Program-made: the position numbers and the translations under genes | From: Ursus arctos | Taxonomy: Eukaryota; Chordata; Mammalia; Carnivora; Ursidae | Direction of reading: 5' to 3' | DNA length: 64,000 bases | Assembly (NCBI RefSeq): GCF_023065955.2 | Contig: NW_026622997.1 | Span: 6,992,001-7,056,000 of the forward strand | The notes under the pieces: generated by a model | The model's input: the letters and a program-made list of their open reading frames with translations, nothing else | The model's database searches: none | What the model was told of the DNA's origin: nothing | Shown: piece after piece, positions 45,216-57,939 of the stretch | Layout: each line of letters starts with the position of its first letter | How positions within the stretch are numbered: position 1 is the stretch's first letter

Positions 45216-48200
45216 AAGTACATGGCATAGAACAGGCCCTTAAGAAATTATAAAGATTATTCCTTAAAATGGAAGGGCTTAGAACATGTGAACAGGCTGA
45301 GATAGGGGGATAATGGAGAAAGACGGATGAATGAACAGAATGGAAGAATAACTGGCATGCCCAGGAAGGGAAAAGGCTCAAGAGCAATTAGAGAAGGCCT
45401 GGTCTAAACAGGAAGGACAATGGCTCCCAAAGCTGGGGAGAAGGATGGGTGCAGATGGAGATAATTTAGTCCTGGAAAGAGAAGGATGTTTCAGGAACTA
45501 AAAAGAGTCAAAGACAGTATTTTAGAACAAAGAGAAAAATAAGACATTCAAAAAATTCTTTAGTTTTGATGAAACCTAATAAAAGTTACCAGTTGGCCAA
45601 ACTGCAAAAGTGATGCTCTGAAACAAATCATGAAGATAATCAAGAGAGTAATCCTTTACCCTCCAATACAGCAGACTCTGCCAAGATTAGAAAACCAATC
45701 TCTCACACACACGCATTCAGAGCCCCTAATTTCAGCGGCACGTGACACTGATTGCTAGCCCAGAAGAGATGCATGAGATACTGAACTTAAAGTTTCCAAT
45801 GACTTGGCCCAAAAGTATTAGGATATTTTGATAATATTCCAAAGGGGGGAGAAAAGACCTAGACATCAGATTTGTTATAACTTTGAAACTCTAGAATTAA
45901 TTATCTTAGTCTTACATTAAAAACCTTGAAAACCTCTGCATCATTCTCAGGTCATCACTTTGGAGTCACCTACATTTGTAAGTTATCCCTCCCCTCTCCA
46001 CATAGATGCACGCTTTCACCATCTACCTAGTGAGAGTATCAGTGACCTCGTACTCTTCACAGACATTCAACTCTTAACGGGATGCTTACAAAGACCATGC
46101 TACAAAACACAGAGCTTTTCTGTCAGATTTTCAAAAAACTATAAAAGATGTATCCAATCCTAGTAAATCTTCAGAGAAATTCCCTTGAGTATACTAGATA
46201 ATTCAGCAACTTAGAAACTAAAAGTAGTTGCATTTCGTGCATAATGAAATAGATGTGTTGCTGACAAGACGTCTTAACAAAATATTTATGTATTGACTCA
46301 CATTTGAAATATGTTAGTGGTATTCCCTATTTAAAAGAATCCTGTGTAAAAGCCTCTGTGAAGGTTGTTGTAAAGTAGACATTCTCAAAGTGGGGCACCC
46401 ATACCATAGAACTAAGCTCCCTGTTTTGGTCCAGTGTTTTGAAACACATTTTTACTATTCCTGGAAGCACTTGCACATTTTTGTCAGATGTTGAGTGAGC
46501 AACAGGGTAAATAACATTTCAAAAGCATTTTTAGAGCAGTAAAACCTTAAGTTCCTTGCTAAAGGGGCTGTTCCAAAATAAATTAAATGCTGGTGTGACT
46601 AAGCCGAGTGTGGTAAATTCTGATTTGTAGTGTGAAAACCTCCAGTTAATAGATCTATTCAGTGACTCAACACACACTTCGAAGTCATAAGTAGGGCAGC
46701 AGAGTATAAATACAAGACTTAAAAGCATCCTCCAGGTCTGTGTTCACATCTAAGGAGCTGGTGGTTGAAAGCAGGGTTTCTCAAAGACCTGCTGTCACAC
46801 TTTGGCATGCTGCATCAGTTTTGTGAAAGAGGTAGAGTTTAGGGAGCTGTGCTTCACACAAAAAACCCAAAGCTGACTACGTCCATGGGAGCGACATCCG
46901 CGGGTGTGTAGAAATACAGTGGAAAAGAAGGTAAGAAATCACTCATGTGTGTTACACTGAAACCCTCAGGTGCAACACCGAAGGTACTGCGGGCACACGG
47001 GGCTCCACAGCACCTTCGAAACAGTTATGAATCATAAAATTAGACTTGGAGAGGGCCTTACAGATCAATTAAATCTAATTACTTCACACCAGTAAGGAAA
47101 CCAAGACCTTAATAATCTAAGATACAGAAAGCTTTAAAAAACAAGAAAACAACCCTGTTCTTTTGCTTGCCCAAGGTTGTCTCAAACAGTTTAAGGAGTT
47201 AACCTGATTTTATCTTGGAGTAATTAACAGAGAAAAGGTAGATAATTATTTTCTTATTAATTGGGAAAAATCACTGAAGAGCCAGCCAGTGCTTTGGTTT
47301 GAAGAGATAATCACTTTAGTTGACTTCATTAAAATGTATTAAAGACAAGATGTTTACCCTTTGATTTATTAACAAAACTGCTACCAAGTTTTGGATCACT
47401 TAACGTGTTTCCTTCTGTTTGGAAATCTAATAGGTGGACGATATGAACAGCACAAAACTCCAATGAAGAGGCATGCACAATGAACATGCACATAAGGATT
47501 ATGTAAGGTGTGCACCACGAAATGGCTTTTTCAGTCACCTGAATTTAGGTCCTTTAAAGAAAATAGGCAGTGCAAAGTAGAGCAGCTGTCCCAACACAAG
47601 CAGAAATGGAGCTGAAAATATTCCCACGCCAGTTCTCCTGAATCCAGTCTATTTTATGCTCTTGCGTGGATTCAAGGAAACAGAACTACTATTTAAAAGT
47701 ACATTTACAAAGAAGCCTTTAAAAAGCGTCAAAATAAATTACTTTGAAGTGTTTTTCACCAACACGCCTCCAGCTTTCCCTTCTTTTCCTATTTGCCGTT
47801 CCACAGAACCCAACTGTGACTATATTTAACTGACTTTACAAGCTGTGGGGAGATTGAGTACACAAGGCAGGTCCCAACTGGAGCTGTGTGCATTAACTAG
47901 GTCCCAAGGTTTTTTGGTTTGGGAGTTTTCTTTTTCTTTTTTTTTTTTTAGTGTCTTAAAATTACCTTATATCCTGGAAACAAGAAATACTTAGAAGACC
48001 CTCTTCTCGGTTTGCTATGTAGACTCAGCCCTGAAATTTACTTTTTAGTAATAAGAACAAGATGCTCAAGGCAAACGCTGTCAGGACACAGTATTCCTCA
48101 CCAAAAGTTTGTATTGTATTATTTCTGCCAGAAAAGCCCATTCCATCTGTACATATCACTATCACTAGAAATACTTCTCAAATGATTTTCTTTTAGAAAC

Positions 48201-48350
48201 AGGTATATAAAGATTAATAGTATTAGGAAGTACTAGAATTGATAACAAAATCAAAACTTCCCACAGAGGTGAAGTAAAGTAATAATTTCACTGAATTGGA
48301 TCCCTCGCTCTAAAGTCTACTTCTCCGAACAACACAAACGCTCTCCATAG
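45216..48350. other. Intronic stretch, nothing clearly assigned
   Basis: About 3.1 kb. Weak repeat-like phrases near 46.38 kb (ACATTCTCAAAGTGGGG, perhaps hAT) and 47.03-47.13 kb, and a T-run at 47937-47949. No gene features. Confidence 0.4.
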
Positions 48351-48354
48351 AATT

Positions 48355-48478
48355 CTCGACATGGATTCCAGCATGCAACTGGCTCTACCAATTATTATGT
48401 TGTCCTATGGCTTTAGTTTCCTTATCTGTAACTTGAACTTTAAAATAATCTCTGAAACTATTTCCACCTATAAGAAGT
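48355..48478 (+). repeat. MIR fragment
   Basis: GCATGCAACTGGCTCTACC, TTTAGTTTCCTTATCTGTAA and AAACTATTTCCACC follow sense MIR order. Confidence 0.65.
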
Positions 48479-49884
48479 TTCAGGTTAGCAATTCACAATA
48501 ATTGAAACTAAATCATATTCAACAGACTGGCTGTTTCTGCAAAATTCGTAGGTATTTGGCCATATATTGAGCTCTAATCACTCAGTAAGTTTACAAGTGC
48601 TATAGTTAGCTGATATTTGTAAGTGTATCAATATCCCTTTAATTATTATGTGATACCTAATATAAGTTATCTCTTTCCATTCCACAATTAGACCACAGTT
48701 AAAGTTCACAGCTTCCAACTAGTTTGACTACTTAGCAATTTTGAATATGAATATAATTGGACTACCTTTACATTAGCAAATTTCCCTTAGAGATGCCTGA
48801 ATTATTAGTGATACATTATGATGTACTGAGAATTTATTTTTATGTCTTTGTCTATAAGGAGTATTTATCTTAACAATATTTAATTTTATTTTTATTGAAG
48901 GTCCCCAAAGGGAAGTGTAACTTTCAAAAATAGTTCTGTTGTGTAAATATGAATGAGTCAGAGTGAATTCTGAGTAAATAGAGTTTATAGTAAATGTGCA
49001 GGATAACCATTTGTTGGCTATATAATCTTGTGCAAGTAAGCTGCATTTCTTTGAGACTATAAAACTGGGAGGATGAATTCTTACAATCAGTATATACGAT
49101 AATGTATAAAAGCTCTTATTGCATTCTCTTGCTTACAATAATCTTCAGTATTATTATTACCTGTATTATTAATAAGAATTGCTAATAACAAAATACATAG
49201 AAAACCACTTGTGATCTATGGAAATGTATGTATATTATTAACTAAAACTGAATTTTCCAAATTTCAATCTCTCAATTCTTTAAAAGCTTCATGACATTTA
49301 CGTAGTGTTCTTTACTTTTTTCTGTAAATCTTATGATGTCTTTTTTGTTTTCTGTTTTGGGCTTTTGTGCATTTTGCTGTGTCTTTAACCTCGCTCTAAG
49401 CAAATATCATCAACAGACTCACACGTTAGAAATACGGTAAATAAATTTTTCCTAAGTATAAAACTACTGATTTCAAATGTACTCCTTAAAATATTTCATG
49501 TTATCTTACCAACAGTTTTGAGACACACGGATCTAAACTGTCATTTGCTAATCTGTGCTAGATTTCCAAATTAAAGTTCATGTATTCTGATAGGAACTCA
49601 ACCATTCTTAAGGGTCATACACAAGCTGACAGATCAATGTCATAAACATAGGCGTTTCTCTAACAAGAAAATATCAATTTTGTAAACAAATACCTAAATT
49701 CCTATTTTTATCTCCTTATAATTTGGCCTTATTTCTTTAAGAATGGTATTTAAAAGTCCCTTTATTAAACAGAAAACTATATTTAAGAGTACCTTCCTAA
49801 AAATGCTGTTTTTAATCAAATGCATTAAGGGAGTTTAATGGTCAATTTGCTTCCTGCTACTAGTGAATGCAACTAAATGAGAAA
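48479..49884. other. AT-rich intronic stretch with a short MIR-like piece
   Basis: A sense MIR-like trace near 49.01-49.08 kb (CTATATAATCTTGTGCAAG). Otherwise unassigned. Confidence 0.4.
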
Positions 49885-51240
49885 AAAGAAGATAAAAACT
49901 GTCATTTTGCAGATGATGTAACTAAAAAACAAGGATCTATTAAGCTACTTGGTTACAAAATTACTGTTAAAAAATCAAGAGTTTTCCATTTAAAAATAAT
50001 ACTATGTAAGAAAAGTACACTGGGGTAATAAATCCTATTTACACTAGCAACAAAATTTAAATACCTAAAAACAGGATTAACAAAATATTAATAGAAATCA
50101 CATAAAGAAAACTTTAAGCTCTTCAAAGCTGTAAAAACAGAAGGTATTTTAAAATACTGAAAGACAATCCTTGCTTTTGGATTAGAAGATTCAACATTAT
50201 GAAGACAATCCATTGAACCCTAATTAACCTTAAATTTGATTCAATGCCAAGCGATAGGATTTTAGACAGAAGGTGACAAAGTTATATGTTAGTCAAATAA
50301 ATACATAAGAATAATCTAGAAATCCTGCAAAAGACTAGTAAGAGGGATGGAATCCTGTTAGCCATTAAAATTATGTATTATGAAAACATGATAAAGCAGA
50401 GAGACAGCAAAGATGCAACCAAAACCTAGAGACAGTCACAAATACAAACAGAAATGTAGCATAGGATAAACATGGTATATTTCAACCAATAGAAAAAAGA
50501 TGGATTATTAAATAAATGATGCTGGGAAATAGCATTTTGTAAAAAATAAAGTTAACCCCTATCTCATTCCTTAGGCCAAAATAAATTTCAGGCACAACAA
50601 ACAAAAGTTAAAAATGAAATCTTAAAAGTACTAGAAAAAGTATGAGTAAATATATTTATAATCTTTGACCAGGGGATATATTAAGCAAGACACAAACTCA
50701 AGATCATGAAGAAAAAGACTGATAACTTGACTGACTACAGACTGATAACTTGACTGATTAAAAATTTCTGGAGTCCCCAAAACTACCAAATAATTAAAAA
50801 GCAAATGAGAAACTGGAGGGAAAATTATCTTCCATATGACAAAAATCTAATGTGCGCATATACAAAGAACATGTCTAAGAAGAAAAACAAACAGTCCAGT
50901 AGGAAAAAGACATAGTTATGAACAGGCAATTAGCACATAACATATGTATAAATTGACAACAAATATATATACAAAGAGATTGATCCCTACTTAAATTGAA
51001 ATAAATATAAATCAAAATATTAATATCATACTCTTTTATGTTACAGGTATGTGCATAAATAAGAATGTGTATTCCAGCAAGGGGCAGAAATGTAGGCAGA
51101 ACAATTATGCAAAATTTAAGAGAATATGTATTGACATATACATAAAAATATTTTTGAAAAGAAGCAACAAAAAACTCTGAGGGGAGAGAACAGAACAGTA
51201 AGGATAAATGCAATGACGGAGACTTCCTATACAATTTTTT
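49885..51240 (+). mobile_element. Old L1 (L1M-type) ORF2 fragment
   Basis: GCAGATGATGTAACTAAA, GGTTACAAAATTACTG, TTTACACTAGCAACAAAATT, AATACCTAAAAACAGG and TTGATTCAATGCCAAGCG are decayed L1 ORF2 phrases in order. A 23-bp tandem duplication (AGACTGATAACTTGACTGA twice) lies at about 50717-50758. Confidence 0.8.
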
Positions 51241-52095
51241 GCCCTGTCCATAAAACACTTTTATATAAAAAGTAAGAAAGCATTCACTAAGGCTGCTTTT
51301 ATTGTGTTTTTATAACGTAAGTATTCTCTAACTATTCTTCCCCATGATGCAGACAACACCACATCACAATCCCAGTTGCTGAAAATTTAAATGAAAATAT
51401 TTGATACTTCAAGGTAGATTTTAGACACAAAAATGGAAAAAGCTATGAAGTATATTTAGTCTTTCTTCTTGAACAGTTGGCCCAGTCCACATTTTTCTGG
51501 ACTTAAAAGAAAAATGGCTTATGAATACATACAATGATCCTATTCGGAAAATCTTTGCCTCTATTTCAGAAATTCTGTTCAACATCAAAATGGCACATTA
51601 AATAAATTTTCTTTTTTGTGCAGATTGCTGTTAATAATTTTCATTAACTAATACACAAAAATAATGTGTAAAAGCACTCATACTCAGAATTAAATTAAGA
51701 TACTGGGAAGTGGTTAGGATCTATAATTCTGATTTTGGCACATAAAATAGGAAAGAAAGTCAGTGACCACAAGTATGCACCAACTCTTTTTCCAACTCGA
51801 ATGCAGTAAAATATTTTTTCCACCTAAACTTAGGCCACTCAACTTCCAGACATTCATTGTCTGGTGCCACCCAAAACTCGTTCCCTTAATTCTGAGTTAA
51901 TAGTATTAGACTAATAATTAAAATATATCAATAAATGTAGGCACTGAAATGCCATTATATGAATGATCAGAATAAAAAGCTGAATTTTTCAAACTACTTA
52001 TCTCTAAGAACCTGAACTTCTGGCCAGACCCAACACTGTGCTGAATTTTATCTGGCTAAAGGCAAATTCAATGAAAGCCTTTTACTGAGGAGATG
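51241..52095. other. Intronic stretch, nothing recognised
   Basis: AT-rich, with no repeat family or coding similarity noticed. Confidence 0.4.
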
Positions 52096-52098
52096 TTT

Positions 52099-52122
52099 AA
52101 AAAAAAAAAAAAAAAAAAAAAA
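52099..52122 (+). repeat. Poly(A) run
   Basis: About 24 consecutive A; no adjacent SINE or L1 body was recognised on its 5' side. Confidence 0.9.
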
Positions 52123-52160
52123 CTTAAGCTAGCCCAAACCAGTCAATTCCAAGAGTACTA

Positions 52161-52238
52161 TACTAGGTTGAACCATATGAAATGTATTCAATAGTTTACC
52201 TACAGCTTTTTACCTATTTCATATGGCTCAATCTAATA
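52161..52238. mobile_element. 78-bp mariner-like hairpin (MITE candidate)
   Basis: Left arm TACTAGGTTGAACCATATGA AAT and right arm ATTTCATATGGCTCAATCTA ATA (arms of 23 bp, spaces added) pair at 20 of 23 positions around a ~32-nt loop. Both ends are TA, as expected for Tc1/mariner-type insertion. Confidence 0.65.
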
Positions 52239-52531
52239 TTAAATCTTAAAGAGGATGATTACATTCACTGATTCTTTAATACCACTTCTTTACTTTCTTC
52301 AACTCGTAATATATGCAGCATACTTTATTTTTGAAATGTTTCCCAAACCGGAAGTGAGGCTCCTGCTTGTGGGATGCTTAGTCTTAAGCCCTTCCACAAT
52401 ACTGGCATGAGCTCATAATGCTTACAGCTTAAAAAAAAAAAAACTTTACTTGAGACTTTATTTGCCCAATACAATGCAGGTGACTCAAATCATAAGAATA
52501 TTTGTTGTTACCAATTAAAAGTTTACATATA

Positions 52532-52720
52532 TTGAGGGCACCCAGGCGGCTCAGTCGGTTAAGCAACCAACTCTTAATTCCAGCCCAGGTCATGGCCTCA
52601 GGATTGTAAGATCGAGCCCCATTTCTGACCCCCTGCTCAGCAGGAAGTCTGCTTGAGAGTCTTTCCCTCCCCCCCTCCCACTTGCGGTCTCTCTCTCTAA
52701 AATAAATAAATCTTTTCAAA
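52532..52720 (+). mobile_element. Can-SINE
   Basis: Head GGGCACCCAGGCGGCTCAGT, AAGATCGAGCCCC, CT-rich body, AAATAAATAAATC tail. 15-bp target duplication with one mismatch: AAAAGTTTACATATA (52517-52531) and AAAAGCTTACATATA (52721-52735). Confidence 0.95.
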
Positions 52721-52735
52721 AAAAGCTTACATATA

Positions 52736-53873
52736 ATCAAGTTTATATTATATTTACTATTTTCCAGTAATTGTATTTAACAGACAAAACACAAAAAGAG
52801 ATGAGAAAGTACAAAAAGGACAATGATTTTTTTCTCTCCTAATTTAAAAATAAAGAAATCAGAAAATTGGACAGTTTCCAAAAATTAAGCCAATTTATAG
52901 ACTGATTTGAAAGGTAATTATCATTTGCATGGATGTCTTTTGTGGCTAAACTTTGCGACCAAATGCTCAAAATTTATTTTGGACATCACTCATAAATCGT
53001 TCCCCATTTAAAAGAAAACATTTGACTTCCTTACCACCAATATATGACAGCTTAACATTTCAACCTAATTGCATCTGACTGACAGGAGAAGATTAGTGTG
53101 TCCCAAGCAGCAGATAAAAAGAACATAATTGTTTTAAATTTTTCAAATTCAGGCACCATGTTCATAGGAGCTCCCTATTAATGGAGCAGTGGGGGGAATA
53201 CCATATCTTTAAGAAAAATGAAGTGCAAGAAGAATAGCCATAATGCCAATTTCCTCTTTAGCAACAGCTCCATCAAGTTGTTTTCTCTTTCTTGTAGTGG
53301 AGAGTAAGAACCAGTGTTTCTGCTGAAAGGTGCTTTTTAATCAGGTTGTGAAGATTTTACAAATGTAAGTTGAAATTTATGTATATGAAACCAAACACAA
53401 TGGCCATAATTAGAAAAGTTCTGAAAAGATATTTTAAACCAACCAACTTACAAAATCAAACTGAGCTATAAAGAAATAAATGCACCACAAAGGAAAAATT
53501 AAGATTATTTTTGGCATCTATTAGGAGTGAAAAAAAAAAAGAAGAAGAAGAAGAAGTGAGTAGTAGGATTATTTTATTTTTTAAAGATTCAAGGAAGATA
53601 GGATACTTACAGGTTGTTTAATATTAAGAATCTAAATAGATGGTATAGTGTTTTCTTCCTTTAAATCCTTTCAATTGATACCACTCCCAGCCCCAGGGCT
53701 TAGAAAATTAAACATATTATTCAGTACCTTAAAAACTGGTTCCCTCATATTTGTAAGTTGTGTGTCATAATTTCTAGGCAAAAGTATGAAGGATAAATAC
53801 TAGAGGCAGAGAAATTTTCAATCACTTGAAAAACATCTTTCTGAGGTAATTCAACTATATGTCTGTTCCCCTT
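52736..53873. other. Intronic stretch, nothing recognised
   Basis: AT-rich. Contains a poly(A)/(GAA)n tract at 53529-53556. No other repeat or gene was recognised. Confidence 0.45.
53529..53556 (+). repeat. (GAA)n after an A-run
   Basis: A-run followed by AAGAAGAAGAAGAAGAAG. Confidence 0.9.
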
Positions 53874-53992
53874 TTTTGTGATTAATTTTTTTTATTATGT
53901 TCAATTAGCCAACATATAATACATCATTAGCTTCTGAACGATTCATTAGTTGCATATAACACCCAGTGCTTGTCACCACACATGTTCCTATT
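53874..53992 (-). mobile_element. L1 3' UTR fragment (carnivore type), antisense
   Basis: T-run, ATTATGTTCAATTAGCC, ATACATCATTAGCTTCTGA, CGATTCATTAGTTGCATATA and ACACCCAGTGCTTGTCACC are the reverse complement of the 3' end also seen in the L1 at 10.4-11.1 kb. About 120 bp, strongly 5'-truncated. Confidence 0.88.
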
Positions 53993-54250
53993 ACTATAAA
54001 TCTGAAGAAAAAAAGTCTTACTTAAAAAAAAAAATTTTTTTTAATTCAAACCTAATGAAAACTTCTAAATCCTAGAAGGGAAACGGCCATGCTTTGCAGT
54101 GTCATTCCATAGCATATGCTTAATAAATAAGTGAAATAAATGAATAAAATGAGAATTAGGCACACAACCAAAGACTGACTTTCACAACAAACTAAAAAGG
54201 TGTGTGTGTGTATTGTTGTTGTTGCTGTTGTTTTTAAATATAGTCTTAGA

Positions 54251-54401
54251 GAAATGCCTGGGTGGATCAGTCAGTCAAGCATTCGATTCTTGATCTCGAC
54301 TCAGGCTCTGCACTAAGTGTGGAGCCTGCCTGAGATTCTCTCTCTCTTCCTCTGCCCCACCCCCGCTTTCTCTCTCTCAAATAAATAAATAAATAAATAA
54401 G
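54251..54401 (+). mobile_element. Can-SINE, shortened
   Basis: GAAATGCCTGGGTGGATCAG head, CT-rich body and (AAAT)n tail. The perfect 13-bp target duplication ATATAGTCTTAGA is at 54238-54250 and 54402-54414. The middle part (GGGATCGAG region) is missing. Confidence 0.95.
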
Positions 54402-55014
54402 ATATAGTCTTAGAACATGCCCTTGCTACCTATTCAAATAAGATTGTATTGATACTGTAGGGGGTTTTTTTCATCAAAAAATCTTTAATTTCATAATGTG
54501 ACCAACAAAGTAAATAACTTTCTTCTTATAAGCCTAGTGTCAGATAAGAAACAGAGAATGATTCAAAACATCATTGTTATAAAAAGAGAAACATGTTTGA
54601 GGGTAGATATTATTTTCGCCTCTGTGCATGACAGCTTTCTAATTTATACTTTGAATATGCTTCTATTTTCTTTGCACACACCAAATATCAACCCTGTACT
54701 TTGTTCAATGTCGTATTAAAAGGAGAAGAGAGCGAAAAGCACCCAGGGTTTTAAGTAAGAGAGCCAAATGCCACAGCTTTGAACACGCTGCTAACCTTGT
54801 AGAAGAGAACATAAGACTATAACCAAATTGTTATTATTAAAGAAAAAACAGAACTTACTCAGATTTTTTTCTCTATCTGTCCACACATTAACCTTTTATT
54901 TCTTTGTATTTCAGAGGAATTTAACTTTTGTGGAAAGTGGGAAAATGAGCGATAAAACTACTAACAACTCCATTTGTAACAGCAGTACAGCACAGATTGT
55001 CTTCAGACTCAATA

Positions 55015-55190
55015 CATTCCAGAGTAGAGCTTCTCAAACTTTACTGTGCATCCAAAAAATGTGACATCTTGTTAAAATGCAAGGTCAGATTCCATCTGAC
55101 TGGGGCAGGGTCAGAGACTGCGTGTCTAACAGGCCTTTAAGGAACTGCTCATCTGTAAACCACACTTTGGGCAGCAAGGTTCTAGAAAGA
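55015..55190 (+). repeat. hAT MER5-like fragment
   Basis: GAGCTTCTCAAACTTTACTG, GACATCTTGTTAAAATGCAA, GGTCAGATTCC and CACACTTTGGGCAGCAAGG give the MER5 order with inverted ends. Confidence 0.7.
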
Positions 55191-56053
55191 CCTCCCCTAA
55201 GACAATTGCTCAAGTGGTCAAGTGCATTCAAATTCGTTGTCTTCTTTTTGAATGTGGACATTATGATATGGCAGTTTTTGTGGTGGAATGGGAGCTACCA
55301 GTCTCAGGTACGTTTTAAGTTGAGTTAGGAAACAAGCAAGTGGTAAGAACTCTTTGTATGTCTCAACCCAATTGACCAAGGATGGCTAATCTGCTGCTTT
55401 GAATAAAAAAGCCCATCTATGAAGAATCTCAGCACAGATGTTGTTTCAACCAAAGATGCCAGTGCTCATCTTGTCATGTAGTAAATATTTTCACTGCCAA
55501 AAGGAAATCTACAGAGAAGAGACTTGCCAAAGAAATTAGGACTTCAGTAATTAGCAAACCACAAGCCACTACGCATCTTGCATCAGTCGAAGATGAATGG
55601 GAACACTTGCAAAAGTATTTCACCATTAGCCTGTTCTGTGAAAAAGAACCACAGGGGTGGGGGGAACAGGAATTTTTAAATTCCTTTATTACCCAATACA
55701 ATTATGTGTTTCAGCCTAAACTAATGTTGGCACTGTTCAGCAGGATTCTTTCATTCCACAAGGGTAAAATGAGAAGCAGAACAAATAGACTGTCTGTGTT
55801 AGCTTTTCCCAGTGTATCTAAGAGAGACATCTCTGTTTGGAAATAGGCATTAAAACCTGCCTGCCTGATACAGTTTTGATTCACAATTGTCTCTAAAATG
55901 GTAGCTGAAACAAAAACAAACCTCAGCCCCCAAACCACATCAATCCCTCCCTCGTCTTGAAAGCACCATTCTTTCATGTTCAACTTCCACAGTGGCCTTT
56001 TCATCACCTTGCTGGTTCCAAATTTTATTCTCTTCCATAGAACTAATGATGTT

Positions 56054-56056
<3 letters not shown>

Positions 56057-56088
<32 letters not shown>
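56057..56088 (+). repeat. (CA)n microsatellite, 16 units
   Basis: Uninterrupted alternating AC of about 32 bp. Confidence 0.97.
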
Positions 56089-56090
<2 letters not shown>

Positions 56091-57349
56091 CTTATATGTA
56101 TACATAATGGAAATACAGACAAAAGATTGTCTTATTTACATTCAAGTAACTCCTCTGAAAGGTAGTCAACTTATAGTAAGAAAACACTGTCTCAAATATG
56201 GTGAGGACAGAATACAGAAGTAAAGCATAAATATGTCCATGATGTTTGTTTGTTTCCTAAAAACTGAAGGAGTATAAAGCAAACTCAAATATATAATAAC
56301 CTAGATGCCAAAACAAATTGGTGCTGCCCACATAATAACACTTCAGAGGACCTTCACAAAGGAACTTCCAACGTTAATAAGAATCACAGATCACAACTGG
56401 TCACTCCTTAGTAAAAATCCCCATTGGATACCAGCTGACGATTTGACTGCTACTAAGATCACTGTTCTGACTTCGCTTCACTGCTGGGGGAAAAAGGCAG
56501 GGATGAAGGCTTAGCAAAATCCCTTCTGATTATTCCTCCTAACCATCACTCAAACCAGTACAGCCAGATATGGTTGCTATGGCTTTTCCTTCTCCAACTG
56601 GCATAAATGGGTGCTTCTTTTCCTCATTGTGTTCATCTTAATTAATTCCCTATACTCCAAGAGGTAGTAAGGTGGTCCTTCCCAAGTCCTTAGCTGTTTA
56701 TAAGAATTATAGCTGCTTATATTAAGAAACTTCAAAGCTAACTCTGCAGGAAAAGAAATCATCAAAAAGAAGCATATGGGACAAGAAGATCAAATATTAT
56801 GTGCTCTGGGTAACCAATAACAAACAGGTAACTTGGCCATAATTTTTAAAAATGGATTGAGTTTTCCCTCAATATTTTAGAACTTTACAAAATCTCTCTA
56901 CCACCTATTAAGTTAAACCAAGCCCAACTTTGGGGGTATATATTAAATGTAGGCCAAAAAGTTATTTTAAAAAAATCTTTGTAAGTAATATGCACAAATA
57001 TGCACTTTTATGGTAGCATATATATTAGTATCATGCATAGGAGTGTATAAATCAACAAGGAAGCCAATGAAAAATTCTTTGACTACAAATATAATTCAAT
57101 CCTTTTAGGAGACAACTATGAACTAGTTAAGCCTAAATATTAACATATTTTTAAATAAATTTTAAAAGACAATGTAAACCTCTCCACCAATAAAAAACAA
57201 GTAGCATTCTATTTTCCAAAAGATTTTTATGGTAAAAGTTTTTATCTTTAAAATTTGCAACTTATGCCAAAATGCTGCATCTGAACTTTTAGTAAATTTG
57301 GGACAGCGACTCTTCACCAGAAGAAAAATGACAATGGCAGCTGCCATTT

Positions 57350-57480
57350 ATGGACAGTGTCCAGTTACTGTGTGAGCATGTAACAAGCACAACTTCTTTC
57401 ATTTAATCTTCATTAAGATGAGTGAGTACTCTTATGATTCCGTTTAAAGAGGTGAAAACATGCCAGAGAGAAATAACTCA
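57350..57480 (-). repeat. MIR, antisense fragment
   Basis: TACTGTGTGAGCATGTAACA, CTTTCATTTAATCTTCATT and AAGAGGTGAAAACATG resemble a diverged antisense MIR. Confidence 0.55.
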
Positions 57481-57704
57481 ATCCAAGCTCCAAATTTATT
57501 AATTCTTTTACATATTTTTGAAACTAATTATTTAAAAATAATTCAATTTACCAAACCAACACAGATTACAAATTTTCTAATAAATATCACTTCCTTAAAT
57601 ATATAGTGCTAGTTATTCTTACAACCTGAATAAACAAAGACTACACCTTATGCTCTTTGAAACATGTTTAATAAACTTTGTCAAAACTATTAGGTTAATT
57701 TTAG

Positions 57705-57921
57705 GTGCGCCTGGGTGGCTCAGATGGTTAAGTGTTTACCTTCAGCCCAGGTCATGATCTTGAGGTCCTGGGATCGAGCCCCACTTTGGGCTCCCTGCTC
57801 AGCGGGCAGTCTGCTTCTCCTTCTCCCTCTGCTCCTTCCCCCTGCTCGTGTTCATTCTCTCTCTCTCTCTCTCAAATAAATAAATAAATCTTTTTTAAAA
57901 AGTGAATCATTTAAAAAAAAA
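57705..57921 (+). mobile_element. Can-SINE, older copy
   Basis: Head GTGCGCCTGGGTGGCTCAGA, GTCCTGGGATCGAGCCCC, (TC)n and AAATAAATAAATAAATC tail. Flanks 57687-57704 and 57922-57939 both end in TAATTTTAG and match at about 16 of 19 positions, an aged target duplication. Confidence 0.95.
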
Positions 57922-57939
57922 GTATTATGCTAATTTTAG

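Larger units (their letters stand above)
54415..57345. other. Intronic stretch with an hAT piece and a CA repeat
   Basis: Contains the listed MER5-like element and (CA)n. Frames of 60-125 codons near 54.5-56.8 kb, including 55711-56088 minus, which is partly translated CA repeat, show no gene features. Confidence 0.45.

Noticed and set aside
55711..56122. Two minus-strand ORFs starting with Cys-Val repeats
   Set aside because: Their starts are the translated (CA)n microsatellite; the rest shows no family.
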